DNA from: Ananas comosus
Taxonomy: Eukaryota > Streptophyta > Magnoliopsida > Poales > Bromeliaceae
Direction: 5' to 3'
Assembly: GCF_001540865.1 (NCBI RefSeq)
Contig: NC_033638.1
Span: forward strand, 4,973,849 to 5,037,848
DNA length: 64,000 nucleotides
Part shown: positions 33,478-43,932 of the stretch, one piece after another
Numbering within the stretch: position 1 is the stretch's first letter
Layout: each line of letters opens with the position of its first letter
Program-made: the position numbers and the translations under genes
Notes under the pieces: model-generated
What the model was told of the DNA's origin: nothing
The model's input: only the letters and a program-made list of their open reading frames with translations
The model's database searches: none

Positions 33478-36017
33478 TGTAACATACCGAAACCTCGGTA
33501 ATTAAATTCGAACCTTGGTCAAATTGGCCAAAGTGCGAGGTTGGTACACTTTGGAGAGGCCGAAGGCATCTAATAGTGCAAAAATGCATTATTGGGGATC
33601 TTTGATAGCTTTAGAAATCAAAATCTGCAAACTACAGGTTTTGTGCTCTCGGGGACCGGTCCCTGGTGGGAGAGACCGGTCCCCGAATGCATAGGCAGCA
33701 AGAAAGCCGAGAAATCGGCTAAGTCCTGGAAAACCAGCTCTCGGGAACTGGTCCTTGCAAGGAAAGACCGGTCCCCAGAGACCGGTCCTATTGAGGGAGA
33801 CCGATTGCATCGCGCGCAGCCTGTGCAGTCCACGGGAGAAGCTCTCGGGGACTGGTCCCAAGTCGGGGAGACCGGTCTCTCACTGCGAAAAATGCCCAGT
33901 CTGGGCAATGCACTGGAAATAAAGTGGAGGGGTCTTGTTGTAAATGTTACAACACCTTATATACTCAACCCTTCCCCCTTTCCTCAGCCAAAACCCTCAC
34001 TCCTCTCATTTCCTCTTCTCTCTCACTCTAGAACTCACCTAGGGCTTGAAAGAGAAGAAGAAGAAGAAGTTTGAGGAGGGATTTTTGGTGGACTTGGTGG
34101 GTCTAGAAGCTCTTCAACAAGAAGGAGCTTACTAGAACTTGTGCCAAGGTAAGTTTTTAGCATGTAGAGCTCTAGGGTTTAGATTTTAACCTTAGGTTTT
34201 GGAGTTTTGGTCTCTTTAGAGGCTTTAGAAGAGTAGTAGAGCCTTGAACACCATGAAACTCTAGTTTTCTTCATGGTGCTCTAACGGGGGATTTCTAGGG
34301 TTTGCATTCTAAGCCCTAGAGATGGTTGGGATTGTTCTAAATGAGCTTCTAGAGGTTAGACAAGCCCTCTTTTGCTTGTTGTAGAGATCAAAACCTAGGG
34401 TTTAGCAATGGGTTGGGTTAGGGTACCAAATTTGGGGCTTTTGCCTCCGAGTGTTTCTAAAGCGAATTGACCTTGTAGAAACCTAATTGGGGGTGTTCTC
34501 GACGCGTTGGACAACTCCGTTCGACGTTACGAAAATGTTTAAGTATGGTTCATGTACAAAAGGCCTAATATGGCACTATTTTGGTTATAGGACGCGGAAT
34601 CGGCTTTCGTAAAGTTCAGGAGTCGTCGTATTCTACACCTACACAACCACTCGAGGTGGGTGGTGCATTCTAAGGACCTCGAAAATCCTTTTATGTCTAA
34701 AGTGTCATGTTTGAACATATATGTATATATTGAGCATGTTGCATAGTAGGGTTAATTGTGAGCTTTTATGGCATGATTTTGAATTTAATTTCCTATGAAA
34801 TACTTGTAAGAATGTGAGGATTGTAAACCCTATTTATGCATGACAAATGACAAGAACCTAGATGGGTTAGTGAGCAAAAGTGACACATGGACATAGATCT
34901 AGTGAGTCACATTGATGAGTCTAGAATACTTAAAAAACAAGTGTGGCATCTGGCATGAGAACAAGAATATAGCACTTAGAAAACAAGTGTGGCATGAGTA
35001 TAAGAACTTAGTTGTGTATATGACACAAGTGATGGTAAAGAATGCAAAGAAAAGAATGATTGAGATATTATGACATTTCAACCTTAGAGTTAAGGGTCAT
35101 TGAGCATGGTCTTCCTTAAAGTTAAGGAATGGATTGAACTTGGAATCCTCAATGTAGGATTGATCGTACTTACCTTTAGACCTTGCTCGAGGGTGGTAGC
35201 TCCTCCTCGGGCGATGTGCTCAGGAGTCGACATCACTGGGTCGTAGCGGGTATCTCCCCAGAGAACAGTCCTATCGGGTTGTAGCGGGTATCTCCCCGGT
35301 TAATAGGATTTTGGGTTGGTGAGTTTGTTGAGGGCGAAACCTACGGGTTAGCCAAGAGATTGGGTAAAGAAATTATGATCCTGCATTTATCATGAGCATT
35401 ATATCGAGCATCGCATTTTATATTGTTCAGGCATATTACTCGCATTTGTTAGTTGGTTATTTTCTTTCTTCTATTCTATTATGCCTGATTAGACCTAGTG
35501 GGATAGTCGGCGTGGCTAGTTGCCGAACCCACTGGGAACTTTGTTGTAGTTCTCACACCCCTATTTCCACAGAGCCGGGACCGAGTGAGCCGGCAGACGA
35601 CCGCAGTAAGGGCATCGCGCCCTAGGTAGAGACCGCCCGAGATGTTTTATTTCTTAGTTGCATACCCTTTTGATATATCATCTTTTGTATTTCGATGATT
35701 ATAGTTGTTAAATAAAAGGACATGAACGATGTAAAAGAGTTTATTTAATATCAATGTTATATTTTGGAGGAATGAGATGTAAAAAAAAAAAAAAAATGAT
35801 GCAAAATTGTAATTGATTTCCTAAGTGTAGTTATTTACTTTCACTATTGGCTATTGCTTGCCCTCGTGCAAGCCATTATGTATGCTTCCGCTTATGCAAA
35901 CTTTATACTCTATTGATACTTGTTGTTGAGCCTTGGGCAGACGGGGGAGGCTCTGTCCGTTCGGCGTCTGTTCGACGCTCTCGAATCGGCCAAAAGGATC
36001 GGGCTCGGGGCGTGACA
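33478..36017 (+). repeat. 3' LTR of the gypsy element
   Basis: 2,540 bp, TGTAACATACCGAAACCTCG to GGGGCGTGACA. U3 contains a cluster of GAGACCGGTC(T/C) palindromes at about 33650-33880, then CTTATATACT at 33957-33966 and a CT-rich leader. The hairpin lies at 35533-35555. Only the last 650 bp matches the 5' LTR. Confidence 0.92.
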
Positions 36018-37829
36018 GTGGCAGCTCCCAAGGGCACGGCAGTGCGGGGGAAGCGTCGAGGATGGCTGCCCGAGGTCCGGTGGTGATGCCAGCGACGGTC
36101 TAGGTCGGCGACAGCCGGATACAAGAGGGCTCGGGCTCCCCCCCCCCCTCACACAACAAATCAATAGAGAAAGAGAAGGAAAGATATTGCCTTCCTCTTC
36201 TTCTCCAGCGGCCGGCGGCAGCGACGATGGCGGCAAGGTTCTCCCTCATGTGGCAAAGGAGGAGGATGAGGGTTTGATCTAGGGTTTGGATTCCAAAAAC
36301 ACCAAATCCAACCTTAAAAGCCTAAAACCCATTATTCTTAGAGAATAATCGCTCCAAAGTCCCCAAACTCTCAAAGTTCGCATTCTAGTCCCTCCCCATT
36401 ACGTTCCTCTCGCAGAAAGGTCCCTGCTTGCTAGTTTTTATGCAAAATGGGATCGATCGCTTCTAAAAAGCAAGAACAACAGCGGAATAAATGCCCTCCC
36501 AGCAATAAAAATTATTTTTCTCGAAAATCGTGCGTCGAACATAAAATCCGTCAACACCATCGGCTCTGGCATAGTCGGACTATTGAAAATGAGCAATTAG
36601 ATCGTCTGAAACGAAGTCCGATTTCCATCCAAAGCCCACCTCTCTTCTCTCCTCAATTACGACTGAAAACGTGGGTTACTATTTACTTTAAGTGAAAAAG
36701 TAATAATTGCGTAAAATTTTTATTTAAAATTATTTTTTGTTACAATTTGACGAGTAATTTTAAAATTAAAATACATACAATAACATTTAAAAAGATATCA
36801 AATTTATATAAAAAACATATTAGTCCTCACAAACAATTTCTATCATTTTGTAGTGGAGCTCTATTAGGGGTGAAAGCGGATTATATATGGACTGATATTT
36901 GACAATACCATATCTGCCTCCGTTATTTTTGTTCACATATGAATTCAAATAGGGATAAGAGTCAATTGTTGACTTTTTATTACCGCATCCGTTAAAAATG
37001 GATTCGAATACGATCAGATATTTCTTCGAATTTTAATATGGATTGGATATTATTCGAATAATAATATATACTAATATACACATATAAATGTGAACTGAAA
37101 TTAATAACAATGCAACTAAAAATTCACTCATGTTCAAATTTTATTTTTATATAATTATATTTGATTGAATAAAATCTAAAATTTAACAAACACAAATATA
37201 ATAATTATATGAAATTCATAATAAAATAAATAAAAAATACAAAAATCATATTATTTTCTCATAACATATATTAAATGTTTCCTTCTTTTTCCATAAAACG
37301 TACTAAAACCTGCTCCTTATCTTTCCACAAATAGTAATTAAGCTGCCTCTTCCTCGAATAAAAAGAAACAAGTAAGCCCATCTTATCTCCCCACATATAA
37401 TAGCAATCAAATAATTTAGAATTTTTTTTCCCTTACATATCTTGAAACTTGAAAGAATAATACTGAAATAGGGGAATAGGATTGTTGGCGCAGAAAAAAA
37501 AACATCAGTTAGTAGACGGCTCGACTCACGTGACTGGCTGATATGGACAATTAGAATAATGTCACATGGTGCACTAGGAGCCAAAAATGAATGAGCTTTG
37601 GATGGGAACGGTTGTGAAGATAAGAGTGATTTTCGTAACCAATAAAAATATGGCCAGATGTAAGGACTGAGATTTTTGCAGTATAGCTAAACTCTCAGTT
37701 GATGATGTTTTTGTGTGTAATTTAATTACAAAAGCACTCGTCAAGTTTCGGGCGAAAACGAGTTAAAACGGAAATTCTACGCGATTTCCAAGTTTCACTT
37801 AAAGTGAATAGTAACTCGATTTTCCGGAG
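36018..37829. other. Flanking DNA, no gene recognised
   Basis: 36018-36420 is GC-rich then poor-complexity with AGGGTTTGGATTCC. A segment near 36865 (GGGGTGAAAGCGGATTATAT to about 37090) resembles hAT-type short elements, but no second end was found. The reading frames at 36447 and 37303 show no domain. Confidence 0.4.
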
Positions 37830-37929
37830 NNNNNNNNNNNNNNNNNNNNNNNNNNNNNNNNNNNNNNNNNNNNNNNNNNNNNNNNNNNNNNNNNNNNNNN
37901 NNNNNNNNNNNNNNNNNNNNNNNNNNNNN
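37830..37929. other. Assembly gap (100 N)
   Basis: A run of exactly 100 N, the conventional size for a gap of unknown length. Reading frames drawn through it are meaningless. Confidence 1.
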
Positions 37930-38437
37930 TTGTTGTGTGTGTTGATTAATTTTACTCTTTGCTTTAAGATCATATTTATAATCCTTCCATTTTTTGCTCA
38001 CCGATTTTAATATCCAACCATCAACATCAACTTTCACTATACCTCTAGGAAGAGAGAACTTACTCTATAAAAAAGGAAAAAAAAAAAAGGCATTAGAAAA
38101 GTCAACTCAATATATTTATCAGTTTTATTGTGGTGGAAGCCACAAATGTAGCATTCAATAAGATATGTATAGAAAATTCTTAGTAAAATATATATAGAAA
38201 ATTCATGCAGTTCAAGAAAGATGATAAATTTCTTTGCTTGTGGCTACTATTGGAAAAGATATGGAAGGGTATATAAATAGAAAATAAAAGTGTGCTATTT
38301 CTCGCTAGTAAGTGTGTGTACTCTTGATTATAAAGCTCTTACACAATAATGAAAGTCTTGTTCATACCAACAAACAATACTTGTTTTAGCTAAAGCTATA
38401 AAAAGTTAAGAACTAGCTAGTCTTTATGTTTTTCATG
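37930..38437. other. AT-rich DNA, no gene recognised
   Basis: No open frame of interest. Contains GAAAATATATAGAAAATTC-like short repeats. Confidence 0.4.
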
Positions 38438-39483
38438 TGTAACGACCCAGCCCACTAGCAATAATAACTTGTTGGGCCTAGCCAACAGCCCAAAATGCTT
38501 AAGCCCAGTTATTATTACTAGTGTCTAAGTCTCTTATAAACCCAATGACAATCCCTTTCCCATCCGATGTGGGACTATTGGGGTGTCACAGACTCCCCCC
38601 GTTAAGGCCCTGACGTCCTCGTCAGTCCAATCACACACACAGCCCAAGATCACCAGGCAATGTGAGACTCGTCTCGCTAGCCCGTCATCCAGACCCTGGC
38701 TCAGCCGAGACTCGCCACACATGTCCAGCCGGTGAACCGGCTCTGATACCAAATGTAACGACCCAGCCCACTAGCAACAATAACTCGTTGGGCCAACAAC
38801 CGCCAAAATGCTTTAAGCGCAGTTAAGAGTTCTAGCCCTATTATATCTCATATATGACTATCTGGCGTCTACAATTCCCCTCCGTTTAACCCTACGTCCT
38901 CGTCAGGCTCAGAACTCACAAATACCATGGATGTGAGTCTCTCCAGCGTCATCCAGACCCCCATGGCCAGCCTCGAATCTCTATCTCACACTTGCCGCTT
39001 GGTAATTCCATTGTACATCTGTGACCCCAGCTTTCAGTGGGTCACCCATCTTAGGAACTACTCCCATCCTAGCACGCTTAACTCTCGTTTAACCTCTGTG
39101 GCCTTGCCACCACCAGAAATGCTTAAGCCCAGTTTATATTATAGTTCTAAGTCTTTATAAATACCATATACAATCCTTTCCTCCGATGGGACTATTGGTG
39201 TCACAAGACTCGCCCCCGTAAGCTCTGTACTTCCTCGTTCAGTCAAATCACACACACAATACAATATCACCAGGCAATTGAACTCGTCGCGCTTAGCTCA
39301 TCCAGACCGTGGCTCAGCCAGACTCACCAAAACTATTCCAGTGGTGAACGGCTCTGATACAAAATGATAACGACCCACCACTAGCCAACAATTAACTGTT
39401 GGCCCAAACAACCGCCAAATGCTTAAGCCCATTAAGAGCTTAGCTCTTTATTATCTCATTCATGACTATCTGAGTTGTTCACA
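38438..39483 (-). mobile_element. Tandem TRIM array: four LTRs, three internal segments, minus strand
   Basis: LTR copies lie at 38438-38590, 38754-38873, about 39040-39205 and 39365-39483, all in minus orientation. On the plus strand three begin TG(T/A)(A)ACGACCC and all end in (T)CACA or CTACA. The first internal segment (38591-38753) has a minus-strand polypurine tract (read as CCCCCCGTT on plus) next to the left LTR. A perfect minus-strand initiator-Met primer site (GCTCTGATACCA, 38740-38751) lies next to the right LTR. That is the signature of a terminal-repeat retrotransposon in miniature. It has no coding capacity. The third segment keeps GCTCTGATACAA. Confidence 0.8.
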
Positions 39484-40319
39484 ATATTAAAATGCAATAA
39501 TCTATATCTTTGTATCTTTCTATTCACTACGAGGAAAATGCAATGAAGTATTCCAGCAAGTTGGGCCGCGGTGAACCATCAAAATCTAGTACTAATTGGA
39601 AATGATTACATCAAGAATACCTGAAAAGAGATAAATATGTCCGGTATTGGCGGATCCTATGGGAATGGGAACCCTACTCAACAAAGATTTTTGGTCTTCA
39701 ATCTCACTTAGAGGACATGGATAATGTCAGAAGATCCAATAAAGAAGAAGTCAAAAAGTTGAAAAGCTAAAATAGAAGTAATGCAAGAACAACACGAAGC
39801 TCAATATATGCTAGAGATTAAGTCTCAGTATTGCCTCAAACTGTGGCAATCTGTTAATCCAGACTTGATATAAGAAATCCAGCACCAAGGTTAATACAAT
39901 GCGTTGAATTTTAATCAGCTTTGCTTCAAAGCATGAAATTAGATACTTTATGAATAGTATTGTTTTATATGTGCTAACTTAATTTTGGTTGTTAAACCAC
40001 ATGATGAGTTAATGGATAGATATATTACAAAGGGTTGAGAATAGGACTAGTATGTTGTTTATATGATGCTAACTCTTAATTTTGGTCGGTTGTTAAATGA
40101 TGTATGGCTACTTATTACAGAATTTGAGAAAGTATATATTTTTCAATCTAAATATTATAATATATTAAATATATATATTCTTTTGGTTGCTATATGGAGT
40201 TTTTTGTTTGTTGGTTGAGTAATATTCATTGATAGTAAATTATTTTTTGAACATTATAGTTAGTGATCTTACAAAATATTGCAAAAAAACAAAAATTATT
40301 AGAATGTTTCAAAAAATAA
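39484..40319. other. Probable body of a CACTA-type element, no intact gene
   Basis: CACTACGAGGAAAAT at 39525 resembles a CACTA 5' terminus. The next 400 bp reads partly as protein (for example TNPA-like polar segments with many Gln and Lys) but is broken by stops. The pairing with the right end at 40729 is unproved because no 3-bp target duplication is visible. Confidence 0.35.
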
Positions 40320-40729
40320 GCAATACTGCCGACGCTTTAAAGCGTCGTTAAATGTATAGTTTGTACAGAAAATAAATTATTTTGTGACGCTTTAAAGCGT
40401 CGTTAAATCTATAGTTTGCATAAAAAATAAATTATTTGGCGACGCTTAGGTGCGTCCCAAGATGTTCACATTGCCGACGCGTAAAAGCGTCGCAATATTT
40501 TTTCACGAGGTACATGAAAAATCAAATTCTCGACGTTCCTTGGGACGATTAAAGCGTCACTGTTAAAGTGCCGACGCTTTTTGCCAGTGTCGCCATTTGT
40601 GTCCCGTCACCATGTTTACCGACCCATTTGGCGACGCTTGGCCAAGCGACGGTAACTGAGATAGCTACGCTTTAAAGCGTCGGTAATGTAATTAAAAAGC
40701 GTCGCTAAATGCCGCTTTTTTTTGTAGTG
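40320..40729. mobile_element. CACTA-type right end with subterminal GACGCTTTAAAGCGTC repeats
   Basis: The palindrome GACGCTTTAAAGCGTC and its partial forms (GACGCTT, AAAGCGTCG) recur about ten times in 370 bp. The segment ends CGCTTTTTTTTGTAGTG at 40729, the inverse of a CACTACAAAAAA terminus. CACTA elements carry such subterminal repeats as transposase binding sites. It abuts a Harbinger coding sequence. Confidence 0.65.
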
Positions 40730-40732
40730 CAC

Positions 40733-41041
40733 AAGGCAAATATTATTTCGTTTATGCTGGATACGCAAATGCTCCCAACTTCACACCTTATCGCAACACA
40801 AGATATCACATAAAATATCATAGGCAAAGTCAAGAAAAGCCTAAAGATTATAATGAATTATTCAATCTACGTCATGCACAATCTACAAAACCATTTTGAG
40901 CATATTATTGGTATTTTAAAGATGCGATTTTCAATTCTCAAGATAACTACTTTTAATCCAATTGAATCACAAACAAATATTGTCATTGCATCATGTGTTT
41001 TACACAATTTTATAAGGATACATAATGGTGAAACTAACTAG
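40733..41041 (+). pseudogene. PIF/Harbinger transposase C-terminal fragment
   Basis: DDE superfamily endonuclease (HARBI1/ALP1-like) fragment. The first part reads GKYYFVYAGYANAPNFTPYR, then NTRYHIKYH, then NELFNLRHAQS. It carries the second catalytic-region D motif context of the family (normally YxVDAGYPN; here the Asp is Tyr in VYAGYAN). After a one-base frame change near 40890 it continues FEHIIGILKMRFSIL and IVIASCVLHNFIRIHN, ending in TAG. The N-terminal half is missing, replaced by the CACTA end. With its frameshift and lost Asp it is not functional. Confidence 0.85.
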
Positions 41042-41082
41042 CTTAATAGGAATTCCACCGGCATAAATCAAGATCATGCCGT

Positions 41083-43592
41083 TGTAACACACTGGACCTT
41101 TGCAAATTGCGAGGTTCGAGTGTTTGGATGTATTTCGAGCTTTTCCACACTTGGTGGAGGGTTGTAGAATGTTTTCCGACCTAAAAAGTTCGAAAACTGG
41201 AATTCTGGACAAGTCCTGAGAGTTTTCACTCTCGGGGACCGGTCCTTGAAATGAGAGACCGGTCCCCCAGTGAGCAGTGCTGCGGCAGCCTTGAGGCAAC
41301 CGGTTGCTGGCATGCGAGACCGGTCCCCGAGCGCGCCCTCGCAGTGAGAGACCGGTCCCGCGCAGGGAGAGACCGGTTCCCGAACGTTGGTTTTTCGAGT
41401 TCGCAGCGAGAGACCGGTCCCTGCTGGGGAGAGACCGGTCCCTTTGGGCGAAAACTGCCCAGTTCGGGCTGATGTAAATTTGAATTTTTGAGGGGCCTAT
41501 CCGGATTTTGTTACACTAGATGGGCTTATTAGCCATTTCCTCCTCTTCCCTCTCTCATTTTCTCATTCTCATCCTCTCCCTACACTTTCTAGAGAGAGAA
41601 GAAGAAGAAGAAGGAGGAGAAGAAGAAGAGGGGCTAGCTTGAGGGAGCTTGGAGCTCAACCCCTTTCTCTCTTTCCCACCTTTGCAAGGCTTGGAGCTTG
41701 CTTATAGGGCTTGGTGGTGGACCAATCTTCAACCCTAGAAGATTTGGAGCTTGTTTTGAGNNNNNNNNNNNNNNNNNNNNNNNNNNNNNNNNNNNNNNNN
41801 NNNNNNNNNNNNNNNNNNNNNNNNNNNNNNNNNNNNNNNNNNNNNNNNNNNNNNNNNNNNNNNNNNNNNNNNNNNNNNNNNNNNNNNNNNNNNNNNNNNN
41901 NNNNNNNNNNNNNNNNNNNNNNNNNNNNNNNNNNNNNNNNNNNNNNNNNNNNNNNNNNNNNNNNNNNNNNNNNNNNNNNNNNNNNNNNNNNNNNNNNNNN
42001 NNNNNNNNNNNNNNNNNNNNNNNNNNNNNNNNNNNNNNNNNNNNNNNNNNNNNNNNNNNNNNNNNNNNNNNNNNNNNNNNNNNNNNNNNNNNNNNNNNNN
42101 NNNNNNNNNNNNNNNNNNNNNNNNNNNNNNNNNNNNNNNNNNNNNNNNNNNNNNNNNNNNNNNNNNNNNNNNNNNNNNNNNNNNNNNNNNNNNNNNNNNN
42201 NNNNNNNNNNNNNNNNNNNNNNNNNNNNNNNNNNNNNNNNNNNNNNNNNNNNNNNNNNNNNNNNNNNNNNNNNNNNNNNNNNNNNNNNNNNNNNNNNNNN
42301 NNNNNNNNNNNNNNNNNNNNNNNNNNNNNNNNNNNNNNNNNNNNNNNNNNNNNNNNNNNNNNNNNNNNNNNNNNNNNNNNNNNNNNNNNNNNNNNNNNNN
42401 NNNNNNNNNNNNNNNNNNNNNNNNNNNNNNNNNNNNNNNNNNNNNNNNNNNNNNNNNNNNNNNNNNNNNNNNNNNNNNNNNNNNNNNNNNNNNNNNNNNN
42501 NNNNNNNNNNNNNNNNNNNNNNNNNNNNNNNNNNNNNNNNNNNNNNNNNNNNNNNNNNNNNNNNNNNNNNNNNNNNNNNNNNNNNNNNNNNNNNNNNNNN
42601 NNNNNNNNNNNNNNNNNNNNNNNNNNNNNNNNNNNNNNNNNNNNNNNNNNNNNNNNNNNNNNNNNNNNNNNNNNNNNNNNNNNNNNNNNNNNNNNNNNNN
42701 NNNNNNNNNNNNNTTGGGTAGGTCCCTAATTGGAAATGGAAATCGACACGGTTTGAGAATGAACAATCACTACTAGACAGGTTTAGTAGTTGGATTACAT
42801 TTACATGCATATAGCCTAGGGTTGAGACATGTAGTATACTTGACCGTTACCTATTTCATCACAGTATACTTGGTTGCCATGATAGAGCTTATACAACATG
42901 TATGAATAAAGGGTTGTAACAGTAAACTATTGCCATTGGTTATTTTTCCTTAAGATAGAATAGATGTACAACATTTTTGACATCGTGCTTATGAGGGATA
43001 TAGTAGTATAGCATTTTACTTATGCTCTCTCTTTCAGCAGTTTATTACATGCTCCTTTTTATTGCTTATTGCTATTACGTTACTTACCCTTGTTTTTGGG
43101 GCCTAGTGGAGCGGGAGCTGAGGTCAGTAATTGCCCACTGGGAACTATAAATTATAGTTCTCACACCCTCTTTTTCTCGATGTTTTTCAGAGCCTTCCGC
43201 GCAGGGTGAGGCCAGGGATCGCGGGAAGGGAGTTGCTTCGAGCTAGCTTCCTTCGAGGACGAGTTGCTAGGTGGTCCACCTCTCGATTTATATTTCTTTT
43301 TGCGAGAGGTTGAGGAGTTTACCAGTGTACTAGAGACCACCATTTTTGTATTAGAGACAGATATTGTACTACTTATGGATTCTTTTGTTGTCTAGCTTTA
43401 CTTCTTTACCTTGGTGTAGATATTAGAACTTTACTCGCTCTGATATCATTAGCTGCTAGTTATTTCACTTCTTCTATATGTTCTATTACTTGCTTTTACT
43501 TCCGCTTTTGTTGTAGACGCCTTATATGTGTTGACATATAGCGGGTCTGGGCACGCTACCGGGAAGGCCTCCGCCGGTCCCGGGGCGTGACA
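41083..43592 (+). mobile_element. Solo gypsy LTR (TGTAACACACTGG subfamily), plus strand, with gap
   Basis: Starts TGTAACACACTGGACC, ends GGGGCGTGACA, flanked by GCCGT at 41078-41082 and 43593-43597. U3 has GAGACCGGTCCC-type motifs at 41230-41450 followed by a CT-rich tract and a GA-rich leader. The hairpin lies at 43140-43162. A 953-bp gap hides the middle, so a full element with an internal region cannot be excluded on size alone. The target duplication and the absence of any primer site favour a solo LTR. Confidence 0.88.
41761..42713. other. Assembly gap (953 N)
   Basis: Undetermined bases. The 300-codon frames crossing it are artefacts. Confidence 1.
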
Positions 43593-43631
43593 GCCGTAGT
43601 GATGCCTTACTGATAGGATTATTTTTTACTT

Positions 43632-43932
43632 TCAGCTTCTTTCTTTGTCGGCATTCGTCATGCTCCGACGGAGGGATTGTTGGCCTTGAAGGTCATGATT
43701 GTGTCTAAGTTTAGGAGGAGATACCTCAAACATTGATGGATTAGTTAAGTCAGTATATTCTTCTTCACTTTCATTTTCCCAATCAAAGTGGCGAGTAGAA
43801 TCTCCAGGGGCAGGAATACTTGGATTTGGAGATGTTGGTTGTGATGGTAAGTCCATTTGGGAGATAAGAGAATCATTTGGAGGTATTTCAATATAAGAGT
43901 TGCTTTCACAAGCACACTTTTCTTCAGCATAT
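43632..43932 (-). pseudogene. Unidentified reading frame, possible transposon-associated exon
   Basis: An open minus-strand frame that extends upstream of its first Met to about 43932, where it is preceded by an AG-like splice site. It reads acidic and polar: SPNPSIPAPGDSTRHFDWEN, ESEEEYTDL, then FEVSPPKLRHNHD. I do not recognise the family. The solo LTR at 41083 split one region, so this frame lies just beyond the Harbinger transposase fragment, pointing towards it. PIF/Harbinger elements often carry a second Myb-like gene, which makes that a possible origin. This is inference. Confidence 0.4.

Larger units (their letters stand above)
20820..36017 (+). mobile_element. Decayed Ty3/gypsy chromovirus (Tekay/Del type) with nested insertions
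   Basis: Primer site, gag, protease, RT, RNase H, integrase, chromodomain-like end, polypurine tract and 3' LTR follow in gypsy order on the plus strand. The 3' LTR (33478-36017) is secure. The 5' LTR ends at 27116, but its start is uncertain. I propose TG at 20820, because the preceding ATGGC (20815-20819) nearly matches GTGGC after the 3' LTR (36018-36022). Nested inside are a SINE (20949), a solo LTR (21749-25148) and an unidentified 1.2-kb insert (28790-29980). Long LTRs, an initiator-Met primer site and the C-terminal chromodomain-like sequence point to the Tekay/Del lineage. The genes are broken by many stops and frameshifts. Confidence 0.8.

Noticed and set aside
39525..40729. Complete 1.2-kb CACTA element
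   Set aside because: The left CACTACGAGG and right GTAGTG ends fit, but flanking triplets (ATT and CAC) differ, so the pairing is not shown.
41656..42810. Reading frames of 336-384 codons
   Set aside because: They consist almost entirely of the N gap at 41761-42713.
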